From the NCBI GenBank assembly GCA_014529385.2, contig CM043945.1, positions 140,100,241 to 140,160,240 of the forward strand: 60,000 bases of DNA, in the 5' to 3' direction. Numbering within the stretch: position 1 is the first letter of the stretch; every line of letters begins with the position of its first letter. The notes below the pieces were generated by a model, which worked only from the letters and a program-made list of their open reading frames with translations, was not told the origin of the DNA and ran no database searches. The translations under genes and the position numbers were made by a program. Shown in pieces: positions 32,349-43,150 of this stretch. This stretch comes from Adiantum capillus-veneris (taxonomy: Eukaryota; Streptophyta; Polypodiopsida; Polypodiales; Pteridaceae).

Positions 32349-33527
32349 CTAATGCTTTATGTAACAATATTTACATGAGACAGCGGCCTTTGGACAGATC
32401 TTTGGTAGATCCTTTGGTAGAAGGCGACTCAAATAGGGCTTCAAGCGATACCCGTTTACCTTCCTGGAGTGCTCTTTACCATTCAAGTCCATAAGCTGAT
32501 AGTAATTAGAATTGAAAGCCTTCTTGACTATGTATGGCCCTTGCCATCTAGTTTCAAACTTGGCATCAAAACGATTGTCAAGTCGATTGTCATACCTTAG
32601 CACAAGCTCTCCTTCCTTGATGCCTTTGTCCTTCAGTTTCTTGTCGTGCGTTTCTTTCGCTTGTGTGGCTTTCCTCTTGTAGCACTCATATGCTGCTTCT
32701 CTTTTCCACTCAAGCTCCACTAACGTAAGAAGTCGATCCATCCATACCTCTTGATCATCTTGTGCTCCTTTGCCATGAAGTCGCATTGTTGGAATGTTGA
32801 GCTTGATAGGCTGCAAAGCCTCTTGACCATAGACCAAGTGAAATGGTGTGAACTCCGTGGCTTCCCTATATGTGGTTCGATATGCCCACAAGGCACCATC
32901 CAAGAAGTCATCCCATAATTTTGTCTTGTTTTGCACCATCTTTCTAATGATTCCTGCAATGACACCATTAGCCTTCTCCACCAAACCATTTGACTGTGGG
33001 TAGTATGGTGTGCTATGACGATGTAGAATGTGAAGCTCTTCACAAACTTCTGTGAGCAAGCCCTTCCTAAACCCTGGACCATTATCAGAAACAATCTCCA
33101 AAGGTGTGCCAAATCTGCAACAAATGTGATTGTACACAAACTTGCTAACTGTCCTCTCATTCACTCTTGCCACACTTTGAGCTTCCACCCACCTAGTCAT
33201 ATAGTCTACAGCCACTAGAATGTAGAGTTTACCATTTTTTGTCCTAGGCAGAGGACCCATAGCATCAATGTCCCACTTTTCAAAGGGTCCATTTGCAAGA
33301 ACTATTTGCCTCGGGCCATGCACCAACCTTCTATTTCCATTTATCTGACAATTGTGACATCTTTTACACCAATGTTGAACGTCCACATGCAAGCTTGGCC
33401 AAACATACCCCGCAAGCAAAATATTCTTCACAGTTGATTCTTGGGCAAAATGACCACCACATGCCTCTTCATGCAAACCTTTTAGAATGGCTGGAATTTC
33501 CTCGATAGTTGGTACTCTTCTGCACAC
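32349..33527 (-). CDS. pol: Tat-D integrase, open 392-codon frame
   Basis: Zinc finger HEEACGGHFAQE...CKRCHNC near the start, then catalytic D in KWDIDAMGPL, D in EIVSDNGPGF and E in YPQSNGLVEKANG. The C-terminal region carries a lysine-rich helix and WQGPYIVKKAF, the GPY/F-type module. No chromodomain follows. The frame is uninterrupted; the upstream join to RNase H near 33530-33570 needs a frame change, so it is not expressed as part of an intact Pol. It ends 110 bp before the PPT. Confidence 0.93.
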   Translation of the reverse strand: MCRRVPTIEEIPAILKGLHEEACGGHFAQESTVKNILLAGYVWPSLHVDVQHWCKRCHNCQINGNRRLVHGPRQIVLANGPFEKWDIDAMGPLPRTKNGKLYILVAVDYMTRWVEAQSVARVNERTVSKFVYNHICCRFGTPLEIVSDNGPGFRKGLLTEVCEELHILHRHSTPYYPQSNGLVEKANGVIAGIIRKMVQNKTKLWDDFLDGALWAYRTTYREATEFTPFHLVYGQEALQPIKLNIPTMRLHGKGAQDDQEVWMDRLLTLVELEWKREAAYECYKRKATQAKETHDKKLKDKGIKEGELVLRYDNRLDNRFDAKFETRWQGPYIVKKAFNSNYYQLMDLNGKEHSRKVNGYRLKPYLSRLLPKDLPKICPKAAVSCKYCYIKH

Positions 33528-33559
33528 TTGATCCTTCCCTTTTTGATAGAGGGAGCCTT

Positions 33560-34135
33560 CTAGGAAGAGATAGAACTTGCCTTCTTCACGAGTCTCCTCT
33601 TCTGAGCCTTCGTGAAGTCTTGTGGAAAATCACCCTCCAAAATGTAGCCAATAATGGGAGCCAATGACTCCAATCCCTGGTATCTCGGTTGCTTGACAGC
33701 TGCTGCCACCATGATGACCTGCACTTCTCTCTCAACACATGTAACTGCTTGTTGTGCAAGTAAATCGGCATCTTCATTTTGTTTCCTCGGAATATGATAT
33801 AGTTGCACTTCTTCAAACTGATTAAACATCTTACGAAAGGTATGAACTTTTGTCCTTAAGCTTTCATTCTTGCATGCCCAAATGCCTAAAATCTGTTTAA
33901 CAATGAGAAGTGCATCTCCCTTTACGATGAGACGTTTTATCCCTTGGCCAATGCACATCTTCAAACCATGAAGTAGTGTGTCTTATTCTGCTTCATTGTT
34001 GCTAGTTGAACCTGGTAGATTGACCTTCTCTTTCATGACCACCTCTCCACTTGGGTTGAGCAACACTAGCCCTCCCCCTGCTTTCCCTGTGGCTCGTCGA
34101 AAAGCTCCATCAAAGAACAAGGTAAAAGCATTGGG
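33560..34135 (-). pseudogene. pol: Tat-D second (archaeal-type) RNase H
   Basis: Catalytic acids visible as D in FTLFFDGAFRR, E in STSNNEAE, D in LIVKGDALLIVKQI and D in RKQNEDADLLAQQ. A single stop, TAA at 33983-33985, replaces the tyrosine expected after NNEAE. A second RNase H of this sort between the first RNase H and integrase is a known feature of plant Tat-lineage elements. A linker to integrase follows (33560-33740). Confidence 0.9.
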
Positions 34136-35359
34136 AATACTTTTTGGTGGTGGCAATGGTAGGGTCTTTACTTGAGGCACCTTAATTTCCTTCTCATGTA
34201 CCCTATAAGTGAGAATCCCTGCCAATTGTGCACGCACACTATCTTCTACCTTGAAAGAGTATTGGAACTCTTGCAACTCCATAATCCACTTTGAGATCCT
34301 AGTACTAAGATTCATTTGAGATGACACCCAAGGGAACAAATTTTCTGCAGTGAGAATTACAAAAGGTTTTGGTAGCAGGTAGGATCTAAACTTTCTCACC
34401 GCAAACATGAGAGAAAGCATCATGAGTACTGCTTCTGTGTAGTCTCTCTCCAAAGAATTCATGACCCTACTAGCAAAGTAGATGGGTCGCATCCTTGTAC
34501 TATGGGGATCTTGTTGTAGCAACACAGCAGCAATTGTTTCCCTTCCAACACTAGAGCTAACAAAGAATGTGTACTCCCAACAAGGAGGCATGAGTGTTGG
34601 TAGCTTTGACAAAATGACTTTAATGTTACAAAAATACTCTTCAAGCTCATCAGACCATGCAAATTCTACTTGTTGTGTCAACTTTTGCAAAGGATGAAGC
34701 AACTCCGAGGCTAAGTGAATGAAGCGTGACATATACTTCACCTTCTGAATGAAAGAGATGACCTCCTTAAGACTCTTCGGTGATGGGAGCTCAATAAGAG
34801 CCTTTGACTTTGAAGGATCCACCTCAATGCCTTTATAGGAAACCTTGTGACCGAGCAAGATCACTTCATCCTCACCTATGTGGCACTTGTCGCGGTTGAG
34901 TTGACCTCCTATGTCGTAGAGCTTCTTTAAACCTTCTTCTACCGTTTGTAGATGCAATGATTTTGAGCTATAAATGTAGAAATCATCAATGAACACCCTA
35001 ATTGACTTTCCAAAGAATGCTTGAAACACCATGTTCATGAAACGTTGGAATGTTGCAGGAGCATTTGTCAGACCAAATGGCATGACTCTAAAAGCATAAC
35101 AACCCCAAGTAGTGATAAAGGTTGTTTTCAATTGATCTTCCAATGCGATACCTATTTGAAAGTAGCCTGATTAGCCATCACACACAGTGTACTTCTCATG
35201 ACCAGCTACCTCATTTAGTATCTCATCCTGAAATGGGAGGGGAAAGTGATCTCTTTTTGTTGCCTCATTGAGTGGACGGTAATCCACACACACCCTCCAC
35301 TTTCCGTTTTTCTTAGGAGTGACAACAACGGGAGAGACCCACTCTGAATTCTCCACGGA
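34136..35359 (-). pseudogene. pol: Tat-D reverse transcriptase and first RNase H
   Basis: RT motifs: [39 protein letters not shown] and polymerase FIDDFYIYS near 34985. One stop at 35171 lies in CDG*SGYFQ, where tyrosine is expected, and the join to Gag-PR at about 35358 needs a frame change. The first RNase H (34250-34650) has lost catalytic acids: VSSS where a D-containing motif is usual and LTAENLF instead of TDH. This fits replacement by the second RNase H. Confidence 0.92.
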
Positions 35360-37527
35360 TAAATGAAACCTGCTGCTAGAAGATTTCTTACCTCCTTGAG
35401 TAAAGCCTGCTCCTTGATGACTCCTAGCCTTCGTAGCTTCTGAGCCTTAGGTGTGGCCTCTGGCTTCAACTCAATTTTGTGTTGAACAGCATCTACTCCA
35501 CGCACATCGGTGTAGTCTTTAGCAAACAGCCTAGGAAATTTCCTTAGCACACATTTGAACTCCTCTCTTTCATCCTTTGTAAGTGTTGTAGATAGCATAC
35601 CTTCTAGCATTCTTTCATCTTCCACTTTTTGGTTCTCTTGGGAACCTACCTCCTCCAAACCTTGACAAGAGGTCTCTTGGTTGGTTGGCTTAAACCTTAC
35701 CCCCATGACTTCGATGGAAGACTCCTCTTCAGTAATGCTGTTGCTACTTTCTTCTTCTGAAGTGTTATCGGTCCAACCTTCTTCCGTCTCACTTTGAGAT
35801 GATTCTTCATGGAGCTCCTCTTGGCGTTGCTCCTTCATGTCAAAGACAACCTTCTTATGATTGTCGTTCCTGCAAATTAGCTTTCCACTCTTCCAATCCT
35901 GCAAAGCTCGCATTTTCATTAGCCATGGTCTCCCTAGGATAAATGGGTAACCATTTCCTTTGGTAGACATGACATAGAAATCCACTGCCTTCTTAATGCC
36001 AAAGGCCTCCACAAAAACATTTTTACAAATGCCTACGCACCTAGCCTTGCTATTGTTTACCATCTTGACCTTAATTTCAGGTGTCTCATGGATGTGCATG
36101 TCTAGTTTTTGCATGAGTCTCTCTGTCATGATGCAAATTTGTGCACCCCCATCCACTAGACCTTTCCTAACCAATCTCCCTTTTATGTAACAATCTAGCA
36201 CAGGTGTAATGTCCTCATTCATTTCAGCTTGTGAAATTTTTACAACAGGCACACTCTCTTTTACCTTTCTCCTAGTGCTAACTGCCCTTGTTAAATCCCT
36301 CCTAACTTGTGGACATAATGCAAGAAATTGAGGCCATGAGATATCAGGACCCTTACCTCTCATGTCTTCCAACAGGTTGTATGGAGCCATTCCATGTCCA
36401 AGAGAAAAGTCTTGGAGGTTGATATGACGTCGAGTCCTCTTGGCTTCCTTGGTCTCCTTTGCCTTCTTTTCTCGTCCATGGTCACTTTGTGATGCAAATC
36501 CTTCTTTCTCCTTACCTTTCCCTCGGCCACGCTTAATGCCATTTGCTTCCATGTCAACCTCTCTTGAATTTGTCACCTCTACCACATGCACGTTTGGGTC
36601 TGGCAAAGGTGGAACTCCTTCCACTCCTTGTGGAGGTGGTCTTGCTCCATTTGGCCTTTGTATAAGCCGTGGTTGCTGACTAGTTCCTTCACCTGCATTC
36701 ATCACTGGGTAATTCAAGTTAGGTCTCCCTGGCTCCCCACGGGGCCAAGGACAATTATACATCCCATGTCCAGACTCACCGCAATTCCAACATTGCAAGA
36801 CTCTCCTAGGTCGTGGGTCTCGCTCTTCAGACTTCTTTGCTTGTCCCTTTGGACCTACGGCTTGTGCAAGGTGAATTGACAAGCTGCTTAAAGATTCATT
36901 TAACTTCTCAATCACTTCCGCCGTTACCTCAGGAAGCTCCTTAGATGTTGATGCTTGTGACTTACCTTTGGGTCTAAGACCTTCTATTGGAACCTCCCCC
37001 CTTAAGCACTTGAGTTTCCTATATTTTTCAGCAGCCCTAGTTTCAGCTGCATCAAAGGTAGTAGGTGCACCCGCCTCAACTTTTACCTTAAGGTCAGGAA
37101 AGAGTCCGGCTATGAATCTCTCCTTCTTTAGAAATTCTGCACCATCACCAGGGTTAGCAACATTTCGTATCCATAGAGCCCAAAGATGTAGGAACTCTTG
37201 CTTGTACAAGTAGTAGTCATCTAAGTCTTTTTGCTTATGAGAAACAATGTCTTGCCATAATTTCTGAGTGTTTTGGGGATCAAAGAAGTATTTCTTGAAA
37301 CGATTCAAAACTTCCGTGTAATTCCCTTTAACTTCCTCAGGCAAAGAGTCAAACCAAGTGCTAACATCTTTCCTAAGGACCACCTCAAACATTTCTACAC
37401 GTTCTTGATCAGTTACTATCCTCTTGATACGGCAAGACATCCTGAAATTCGCTAGAAATAATTCTGCATCCTCTCCAAGCTCTCCAAAGAAAAGAGGATA
37501 TCCAGACATTTGGCGTTGGATCTCCAT
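35360..37527 (-). CDS. gag: Tat-D Gag-protease
   Basis: Start chosen at ATG 37527 (MEIQRQMSGYPLFFGELGED); the frame is open upstream to a TAG at 37612. Gag domain in residues 1-190 (FLANFRMSCRI; LKKERFIAGLFPDLK), CCHC knuckle CWNCGESGHGMYNC at 36751-36792, a basic Lys-rich linker, and a retropepsin-like domain LVDGGAQICIMTERLM (aspartate at 36152-36154) with FILGRPWLMKM distally. DGG instead of D(S/T)G is common in plant gypsy elements. An acidic Glu/Ser-rich linker leads to RT. Open for about 720 codons. Confidence 0.9.
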
Positions 37528-37611
37528 TGAATTGATTTCAAAGTGATGCGTTTTTGTTTTTTCTTTCTTTAAAAGATTTACACAATAATATTTTCTAAAT
37601 TGCAATCTATT

Positions 37612-37830
37612 CTACAACAAAATAAAAATATTCACATCAAATGACCTATGATAATCAATAAGAGGTAGAATGACAGGGTTTGGTGATGCGAGAATTTCTC
37701 CTACTCTTTGGGCACCAAACATGAATACCATACGTTGTTGAAAATGGATTTTTCTACTAATTGCAATGTTTACTCTAATGTGTGGAGTGAAATGAAAGGA
37801 AAAAACCTGTATTCCTGGGCCATTATCCAT
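37612..37830 (-). CDS. Upstream module copy 1 of Tat-D
   Basis: 72 codons from ATG 37828-37830 (MDNGPGIQVF) to TAG 37612-37614. It shares NPVILPLIDYHRSFDV and IFIL with the next module and with Tat-B 6967-7191. It is in the gag frame; only the TAG separates it from 26 further open codons and the gag ATG. Function unknown. Confidence 0.55.
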   Translation of the reverse strand: MDNGPGIQVFSFHFTPHIRVNIAISRKIHFQQRMVFMFGAQRVGEILASPNPVILPLIDYHRSFDVNIFILL

Positions 37831-37833
37831 GGT

Positions 37834-38064
37834 CTATGCATGACCTAATTCGTAAAACAAAACAAAAATATAGACGTCCAAACTAAGGTCGTACCTAATG
37901 AGAGGCAAAATAAAAGGATTTACTGATGCGTTTATCTCTACCAACCTAAGAGGACCTAAAATTCTACGAATTACTCGCTGAAATTGCAACTTAGTACTAA
38001 CAATTATGTGTACCTTTTGCCTTGCAATGGGAATGAAGGGATCATACAAATTCTCGTGATTCAT
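37834..38064 (-). CDS. Upstream module copy 2 of Tat-D
   Basis: 76 codons from ATG 38062-38064 (MNHENLYDPF) to TAG 37834-37836. Homologous to copy 1 (NPFILPLIRYDLSLDV) and in the same frame, four bases away. It lies just inside the PBS. Confidence 0.55.
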   Translation of the reverse strand: MNHENLYDPFIPIARQKVHIIVSTKLQFQRVIRRILGPLRLVEINASVNPFILPLIRYDLSLDVYIFVLFYELGHA

Positions 38065-38120
38065 GCAAGCTACTTGATTATGCTAAAGGTTGAGCCTTCA
38101 CAAAACATACACAAGCCTGT

Positions 38121-38137
38121 CCTCAGTGGGGGCACCA
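38121..38137 (-). other. Tat-D primer-binding site
   Basis: Minus strand TGGTGCCCCCACTGAGG, four bases from the LTR. Identical to the Tat-B site. Confidence 0.88.
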
Positions 38138-38141
38138 AAAT

Positions 38142-38404
38142 TGAGGCGGTCTGGGGCGGGCAACAAGAAGAGAAACCTCTAGACACCCTTCAAGGCTCCC
38201 GTGCTGCTCAATGGGGCTGGGGCACAACACAACACAAACCAAAACAACAAACCCACAGCCAAATCCCAACTACACAAGGGGCACCACCTAGTTTAAGAGT
38301 GAACTAGGACGCAAAAGAGGAGAATCGTTAGAGCAACCCATAAACAAGCAAGGAATTTACACTAACCCTAACACCAATGGAACACTCTCACACACTAAAA
38401 CACG

Positions 38405-38494
<90 letters not shown>

Positions 38495-40860
38495 CGAGAT
38501 GGTGTACAACTTAGCTTCAACTTTATATTTTGCACAAAAAGGAACTTAGAGCTTGCGGAATCAAGTGACAAGATTTGGTTATAGCATCACTAGCACATTG
38601 TCTTAGGGTTATGGGAGCCCTCTCACCATCCACCCTCTTACAATGGTAGCCAAACAATAGCCAATGAGTCACAAGCAACAAAACAACAAACTTCAATGAA
38701 ACAAGTCACCTTATGAAGCTGAATGAGTTTGCCAAGCCAAATTGGAGGAGAAGCGTGAGCCTAATTTGGACATGAATTGCACCCAAAACTACCAATTCAT
38801 TGATGTTGGGGTAGATACAACAATGGTAGGAAGAATATCTTCTACTCGCACTCACTCAAACTAGCTCAAGCTTTTCTATGCACCAAGGTGATGGTGTATA
38901 GAAAGCTTACTCTCTCTTTACAACCAAGATAGAACTGGCGTGTGGTACGCTCAATCTAGTGTGCAATGGTATAGTGATGTCTTTTACAAGGAGGAATGGG
39001 TTCTATTTATAGGTTTTAGAAGCCTTGATTAGGATTAACCCTAATCAATTTTATTAGGAAAGATCAAGGATTATGAATTTTTATGAATTTCAAATGAGAA
39101 TGGGGTCTCTCTTTTCTCTTGAGTCACATGGATGTGGGCTCAAGTAAGAGAATTATTGATGTGGTGAAATAAAAGAAACTTCCATGGGAGTGAGTGAATT
39201 TGGTTTACTTGTGCGGTTGCCTACTCCATATGTTGATAGTGTGGGTGCATTTTTACAAGAGAAGTTAGTGGTAATAATCACTAGAATTGTTAGTGATACA
39301 TTTACAATGGGTAGGATAATAATCACCAGAATTGTTAGTGGTAATAATCACTAGAATTGTTAGTGATACATTTACAATGGGTAGGATGAGTTGATTTGAT
39401 GAAGGAAGAGGGGTGAATTAAAAGAGAATCATTGAGATGGTGAAGCTTTGAAGAAGTTTGAACTCACCCTTGTGTAGATTGTGGAAAAAATGACCGCTGG
39501 TCTTCTTCTTCTTCTTCGCTTCTTTACGCCGTCGCCACGGTTGACCACCACGATGAAAAGAGGATTTGTTGATAAAAAATCCTCAATTTGCAGAAGTTAT
39601 CATGGTTAAGATGCTGAATTTTAGATATTTTTAGGAGAGGTAAATGAAATTGTAACATAGAAGCAATAGAGAGAGACATGGAGAGGGTGTATGTATGTAG
39701 AGGTTCATAAAAGAACTATAGGGATGAGAGAGAAGGGTAATGGTGAAGAGGGTGGGAGAAGCCATGGAAATTGCAGGTTTGAGTGAGGGAAGGAGAGGGA
39801 GGGATGTGTAAGAGTGAGTAGGTGTGTGGAAGGGTGAGAGAAGACTAAGGGCTACTTGTGAGAAAAGTGGGCAGACTGGGGTCCACTTAAAAAATCATAG
39901 CTCACCGCTGGTAGCTCCAAAAATCATGAAACAATTTGAGGTGATTATTCAGAGCGTGGGATACATTTTTTCTTTTGACCACCGCTCCAAATTCGGAGTG
40001 GAGATAGGTGCCAAAAGTCTCACCAAAAAGCCTGTTTTTTATGCCTGCAAAAGTCTTTTAGTGGCGCCCTCCTTTGTTGAATTTGTACAATGCATCCAAG
40101 AGTGAGCCCCTCCTTTGTCATATTATAATACAAAGCATCCAAGTTGCCCTTGACCCATGCATGGAGGAGGATTATTGGTGAATAAAGAAATATATACATG
40201 GTGGGACTAGTGTATGGACTATTCATGGACTTTAGCTCAATGAGCACATGGTGTTAGAATAATGAGTAAAAATAATAATAAAAATATGGAGGAGTTATGG
40301 ATATGGAAAGATATTGGAATCATATGATATGGTCCCTCCTTGAATTATTTTGGGTGAAAGAGGAAAAGGTATGCAAGTAAATAATATAATAAACGTAACC
40401 AATGAGTAGAAATCAATTTTTTGTTTTCATGAGGGTGAGGGTGAAAATGTGGGAGTGATTTGTATAAAGGAAAAATATGAGGTTAGAGTATGTACATATT
40501 GGCATAAAATATAATTATGGTGTAAGAGGATGAAAGAAGGTGCACATAGGTTTAATAAAACACACACCTAAGTAGAAATATTTAAATAAAATACCAAAAT
40601 AATTATAAAAAATCCCTATATTTAGGTCATATATACAATGAAATATTTACACACAAAGAGGCCATAGTATACTTTTATTTTTTTATTTTTTTGGCTCAAC
40701 TAGCCCAGTGACTAGCTAGCTGAGGGTTTTTAAGAAGATATGGGAAAAGCCCCCTAACCCACACACGCCTATGTACAATGAAATGGTAGGGATAGCCATA
40801 GAGTTTGGGTGAATTTGGTAGGGTGGAGTAACTTACTATGGCAATTATGGAAAGCCGAAA
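38142..40860 (-). repeat. Tat-D 5' LTR
   Basis: 2,719 bp. GA microsatellite at 38403-38494; TATA box CTATAAATAG on the minus strand at 39003-39012. About 90 bp near 39300-39390 (GTTAGTGGTAATAATCACTA units) are duplicated relative to the other LTR. Its outer ~11 bp are missing. Confidence 0.92.
39003..39012 (-). promoter_or_regulatory. TATA box of Tat-D 5' LTR
   Basis: CTATAAATAG on the minus strand, conserved in both LTRs; the likely core promoter for the element. Confidence 0.65.
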
Positions 40861-42031
40861 GCACATCGATAAAAAACAAGACACATAATGCAACCAACCA
40901 CCTTTGGTCATAAACACCATCCAAGTGCCATGCTTGCTCATGAAAAATCTGTTCCAAAATGGTCTGTTGAAGGCGCTATGCAATGGTCAAAGCCAAATTA
41001 CCGAGGAGACACTGCAGAGTCAAGGTGTTCTAGATGTGGGTGAGAAGAGAGCCGCCACTCTCTCTAGATCTGTCCCCTGGTAAGTCGAAGCTTGGATGTT
41101 GAGGTGCCATCAAGGGGAGTCTATTGAATCAAAAGTGCTTCCAAATGGGCATGGGAGGGTAACCAATGGCAAGGCTATGTCAGAGGAGAGCAAAACTACT
41201 CTTTCTCACCCTTGCCATGTTGAAGCTGAGAAAATCTCACCAATTTTGTCTTCCACTGCCAGACGGAAGTGCTCGCCAATGCCATAGCTGTTGATGCCAT
41301 GCTGACGTTGTGGTCACTATGTCAAAGTCAAGAAAATTTGGTAGATGTCATCTTTTGTTGCCATACAAAAGTGCTTGTCAATGCAATACCCGATGTTGAG
41401 CTAATGCCGAGAGCTAATGTGGAGCCAAGAAGAACACCAAAAACACGGTAGTCAAAGCCATATGTGCACGCTAGAGGAGAGCCAATGCGCTCTCTCTCCC
41501 TCCCTTGCTCTATGCCAAAGATGTCGGAGAATGTTATGCCGATTCTTGGCCTTGCTCTTCGATGGTCACATACAGGGTGCATGTGTGTATGTGCACACAC
41601 ACTGTGTTGCTTTTCTAGCTCTCGATACCACTGTTGATTCAACCTATTGCCCATGAATTTACTCATAGTGTGAGATTGCTGCAATTTTCCTATGTGTGTG
41701 TGTGTGTGTGTGTGTGAACACACCTAGAGATAATTAAAAAAAACATCTCTATTTTAGTTCTCTCCTGAATTCTGTGGATTTTACTGCTTGCTCAAATTGA
41801 TTTGCAGATCAATTCTTGCTACTCTTTGAATTGCTTACCCTCCAGTGTGTAGCGAATGTGTGTGTGTGTGTGTCTACACACACACACTTCTTGAAGCCCA
41901 CATTGCTGCTCATCTTGGAAGATTCCAATGCTCCTATAGCCTTGCCCGATTTGGACTACTCAATTTTCCTTCTCAATTGCAAGCTCAGTTTTGCTTGCAC
42001 ACAACTTGAGGTTCCCAATGTACATCGCTGC

Positions 42032-42062
<31 letters not shown>
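40861..42062. other. Non-coding region with TG/CA microsatellites
   Basis: No gene recognised. Three TG tracts at 41693-41716, 41857-41873 and 42035-42062, the second paired with CA at 41876-41888 across TCTA as a perfect potential hairpin. An imperfect ~70-bp tandem repeat lies near 41250-41410 (GTGCTCGCCAATGCCATAG / GTGCTTGTCAATGCAATAC). Confidence 0.6.
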
Positions 42063-42067
<5 letters not shown>

Positions 42068-42383
42068 ACCCTCACACACATTCCTATCACCTAAGACGGA
42101 CACTGTATTATTTATTTGGTAGAGTCAGGTACTGGGCTTGTCGGTCCAATAGGAAAAGGGTAAGAGTGATCGCCGATGAGAGCCGCACTCTAATTGGAAC
42201 ATTCAAGGGATTAGTTGGCTAAGCATAGCACCCAAGTGTGAATGGGGCGAGCTCATATAAAAGTCAACTAAACCTAAAATTCACTCATTCTCTCATTTGT
42301 GCAATCGAAGAGTGCTCTTGCTCCATCTCCATCTCCATCTTCTTCTTCTTATTCTCCTTGTGTGTGTGTGTGTGTGTGTGTGT

Positions 42384-42457
<74 letters not shown>

Positions 42458-42695
42458 TCGAGCATTGCGGCGGCACGACGGCGGCGAGGCGATTGAGCGC
42501 GACGTAGTGGCATCTCCTTCTTCTTCGCGGGCGGCGAGGAATCCTCCACGACAGCAAGCGTAGAGCGGCGAGTGACACACCATCGTCTTCTTTGAGCTTA
42601 CTAGTTTAGGCTAGTTGCGTGCTTGGAGCCATCTGTGGCTCGCACACAGTGTATTGGCAAGTTCCCTGAATTGACACGTGCGACATACGCGCACA
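42063..42695 (+). repeat. Family X 5' LTR
   Basis: 633 bp from TGTTAACCCTCAC to CGCGCACA, bounded by a PBS. TATA box TCATATAAAAG at 42253-42263. Microsatellites TG (42360-42384) and GA (42387-42454) sit just downstream in the transcribed part, followed by a G+C-rich GGCGGC block. The minus-strand LTR at 58023-58581 is the same family, with CT/CA arrays in place. Confidence 0.88.
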
Positions 42696-42699
42696 TTTT

Positions 42700-42717
42700 T
42701 GGCACCGTTTCCGGGGA
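42700..42717 (+). other. Family X primer-binding site
   Basis: TGGCACCGTTTCCGGGGA, four bases after the LTR. This is the type of PBS (TGGCGCCGTTGCCGGGGA) found in many plant Ty3/gypsy elements. Confidence 0.85.
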
Positions 42718-43146
42718 ATGCTATACACTAAGCTTGAGTGGCACTCCGTGCTTCTTTGTGGTTCAATTTCAATTGTAGGAAAGGTAGGGAAGGAAGGTGT
42801 GTGTGTTGAGAAGAAGGATTTTGTTTTGCTACTGTGTATTTCTTTGTTAATGAAGTTTTGAAAGGTACTGTGTTTTCTCTGTGATAAGGTATTAGTATTA
42901 AGGTTGTTAGTTCTGTAATGTAAAGTACAATAAGTAGGAAGTAGATCTGTGAGAGCTAAGGAAGTGTGTTAGTAGGTGTAACAGTAGGTGTATTAGTTGT
43001 AAGTAGGTAGGTAGAGTGTGTGTGTGCTCGCGCGCAGGTCGTGGAGACCTTATCCCAAAAAAAAAAATTTAAAGGTAGGACCGGGATCGGGAATATTCCC
43101 AGACCCAAGCCCAAGCTCACGCTTAGGTTCAGGCCTTAGTCGCCCT
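42718..43146 (+). other. Family X leader
   Basis: Non-coding 5' leader after the PBS; holds GTAGGTAGGTAG-like short repeats and an A run at 43058. It is cut by the TTAA element at 43147; 44492-44746 may be its continuation. Confidence 0.5.
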
Positions 43147-43150
43147 TTAA

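Larger units (their letters stand above)
29597..40860 (-). mobile_element. Tat-D, near-complete Tat-type Ty3/gypsy element
   Basis: 11.26 kb with two long LTRs (29597-32221 and 38142-40860), PBS beside the right LTR and PPT beside the left, so it is transcribed on the minus strand. Gene order gag-PR-RT-RH-second RH-IN is that of the plant Tat lineage. LTRs differ by scattered substitutions, a GA-length change and one ~90-bp duplication, so the insertion looks fairly recent. The outer end of the right LTR lacks the last ~11 bp present in the left one, so a target duplication cannot be confirmed (left flank AGTAC). Confidence 0.93.

Noticed and set aside
37984-38307. 107-codon plus-strand frame across the Tat-D PBS and LTR.
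   Set aside because: Antisense shadow spanning leader, PBS and LTR; no independent support.
40696-40983. Possible transposase fragment beside Tat-D.
   Set aside because: Only a short frame with many aromatic residues and no recognisable motif.
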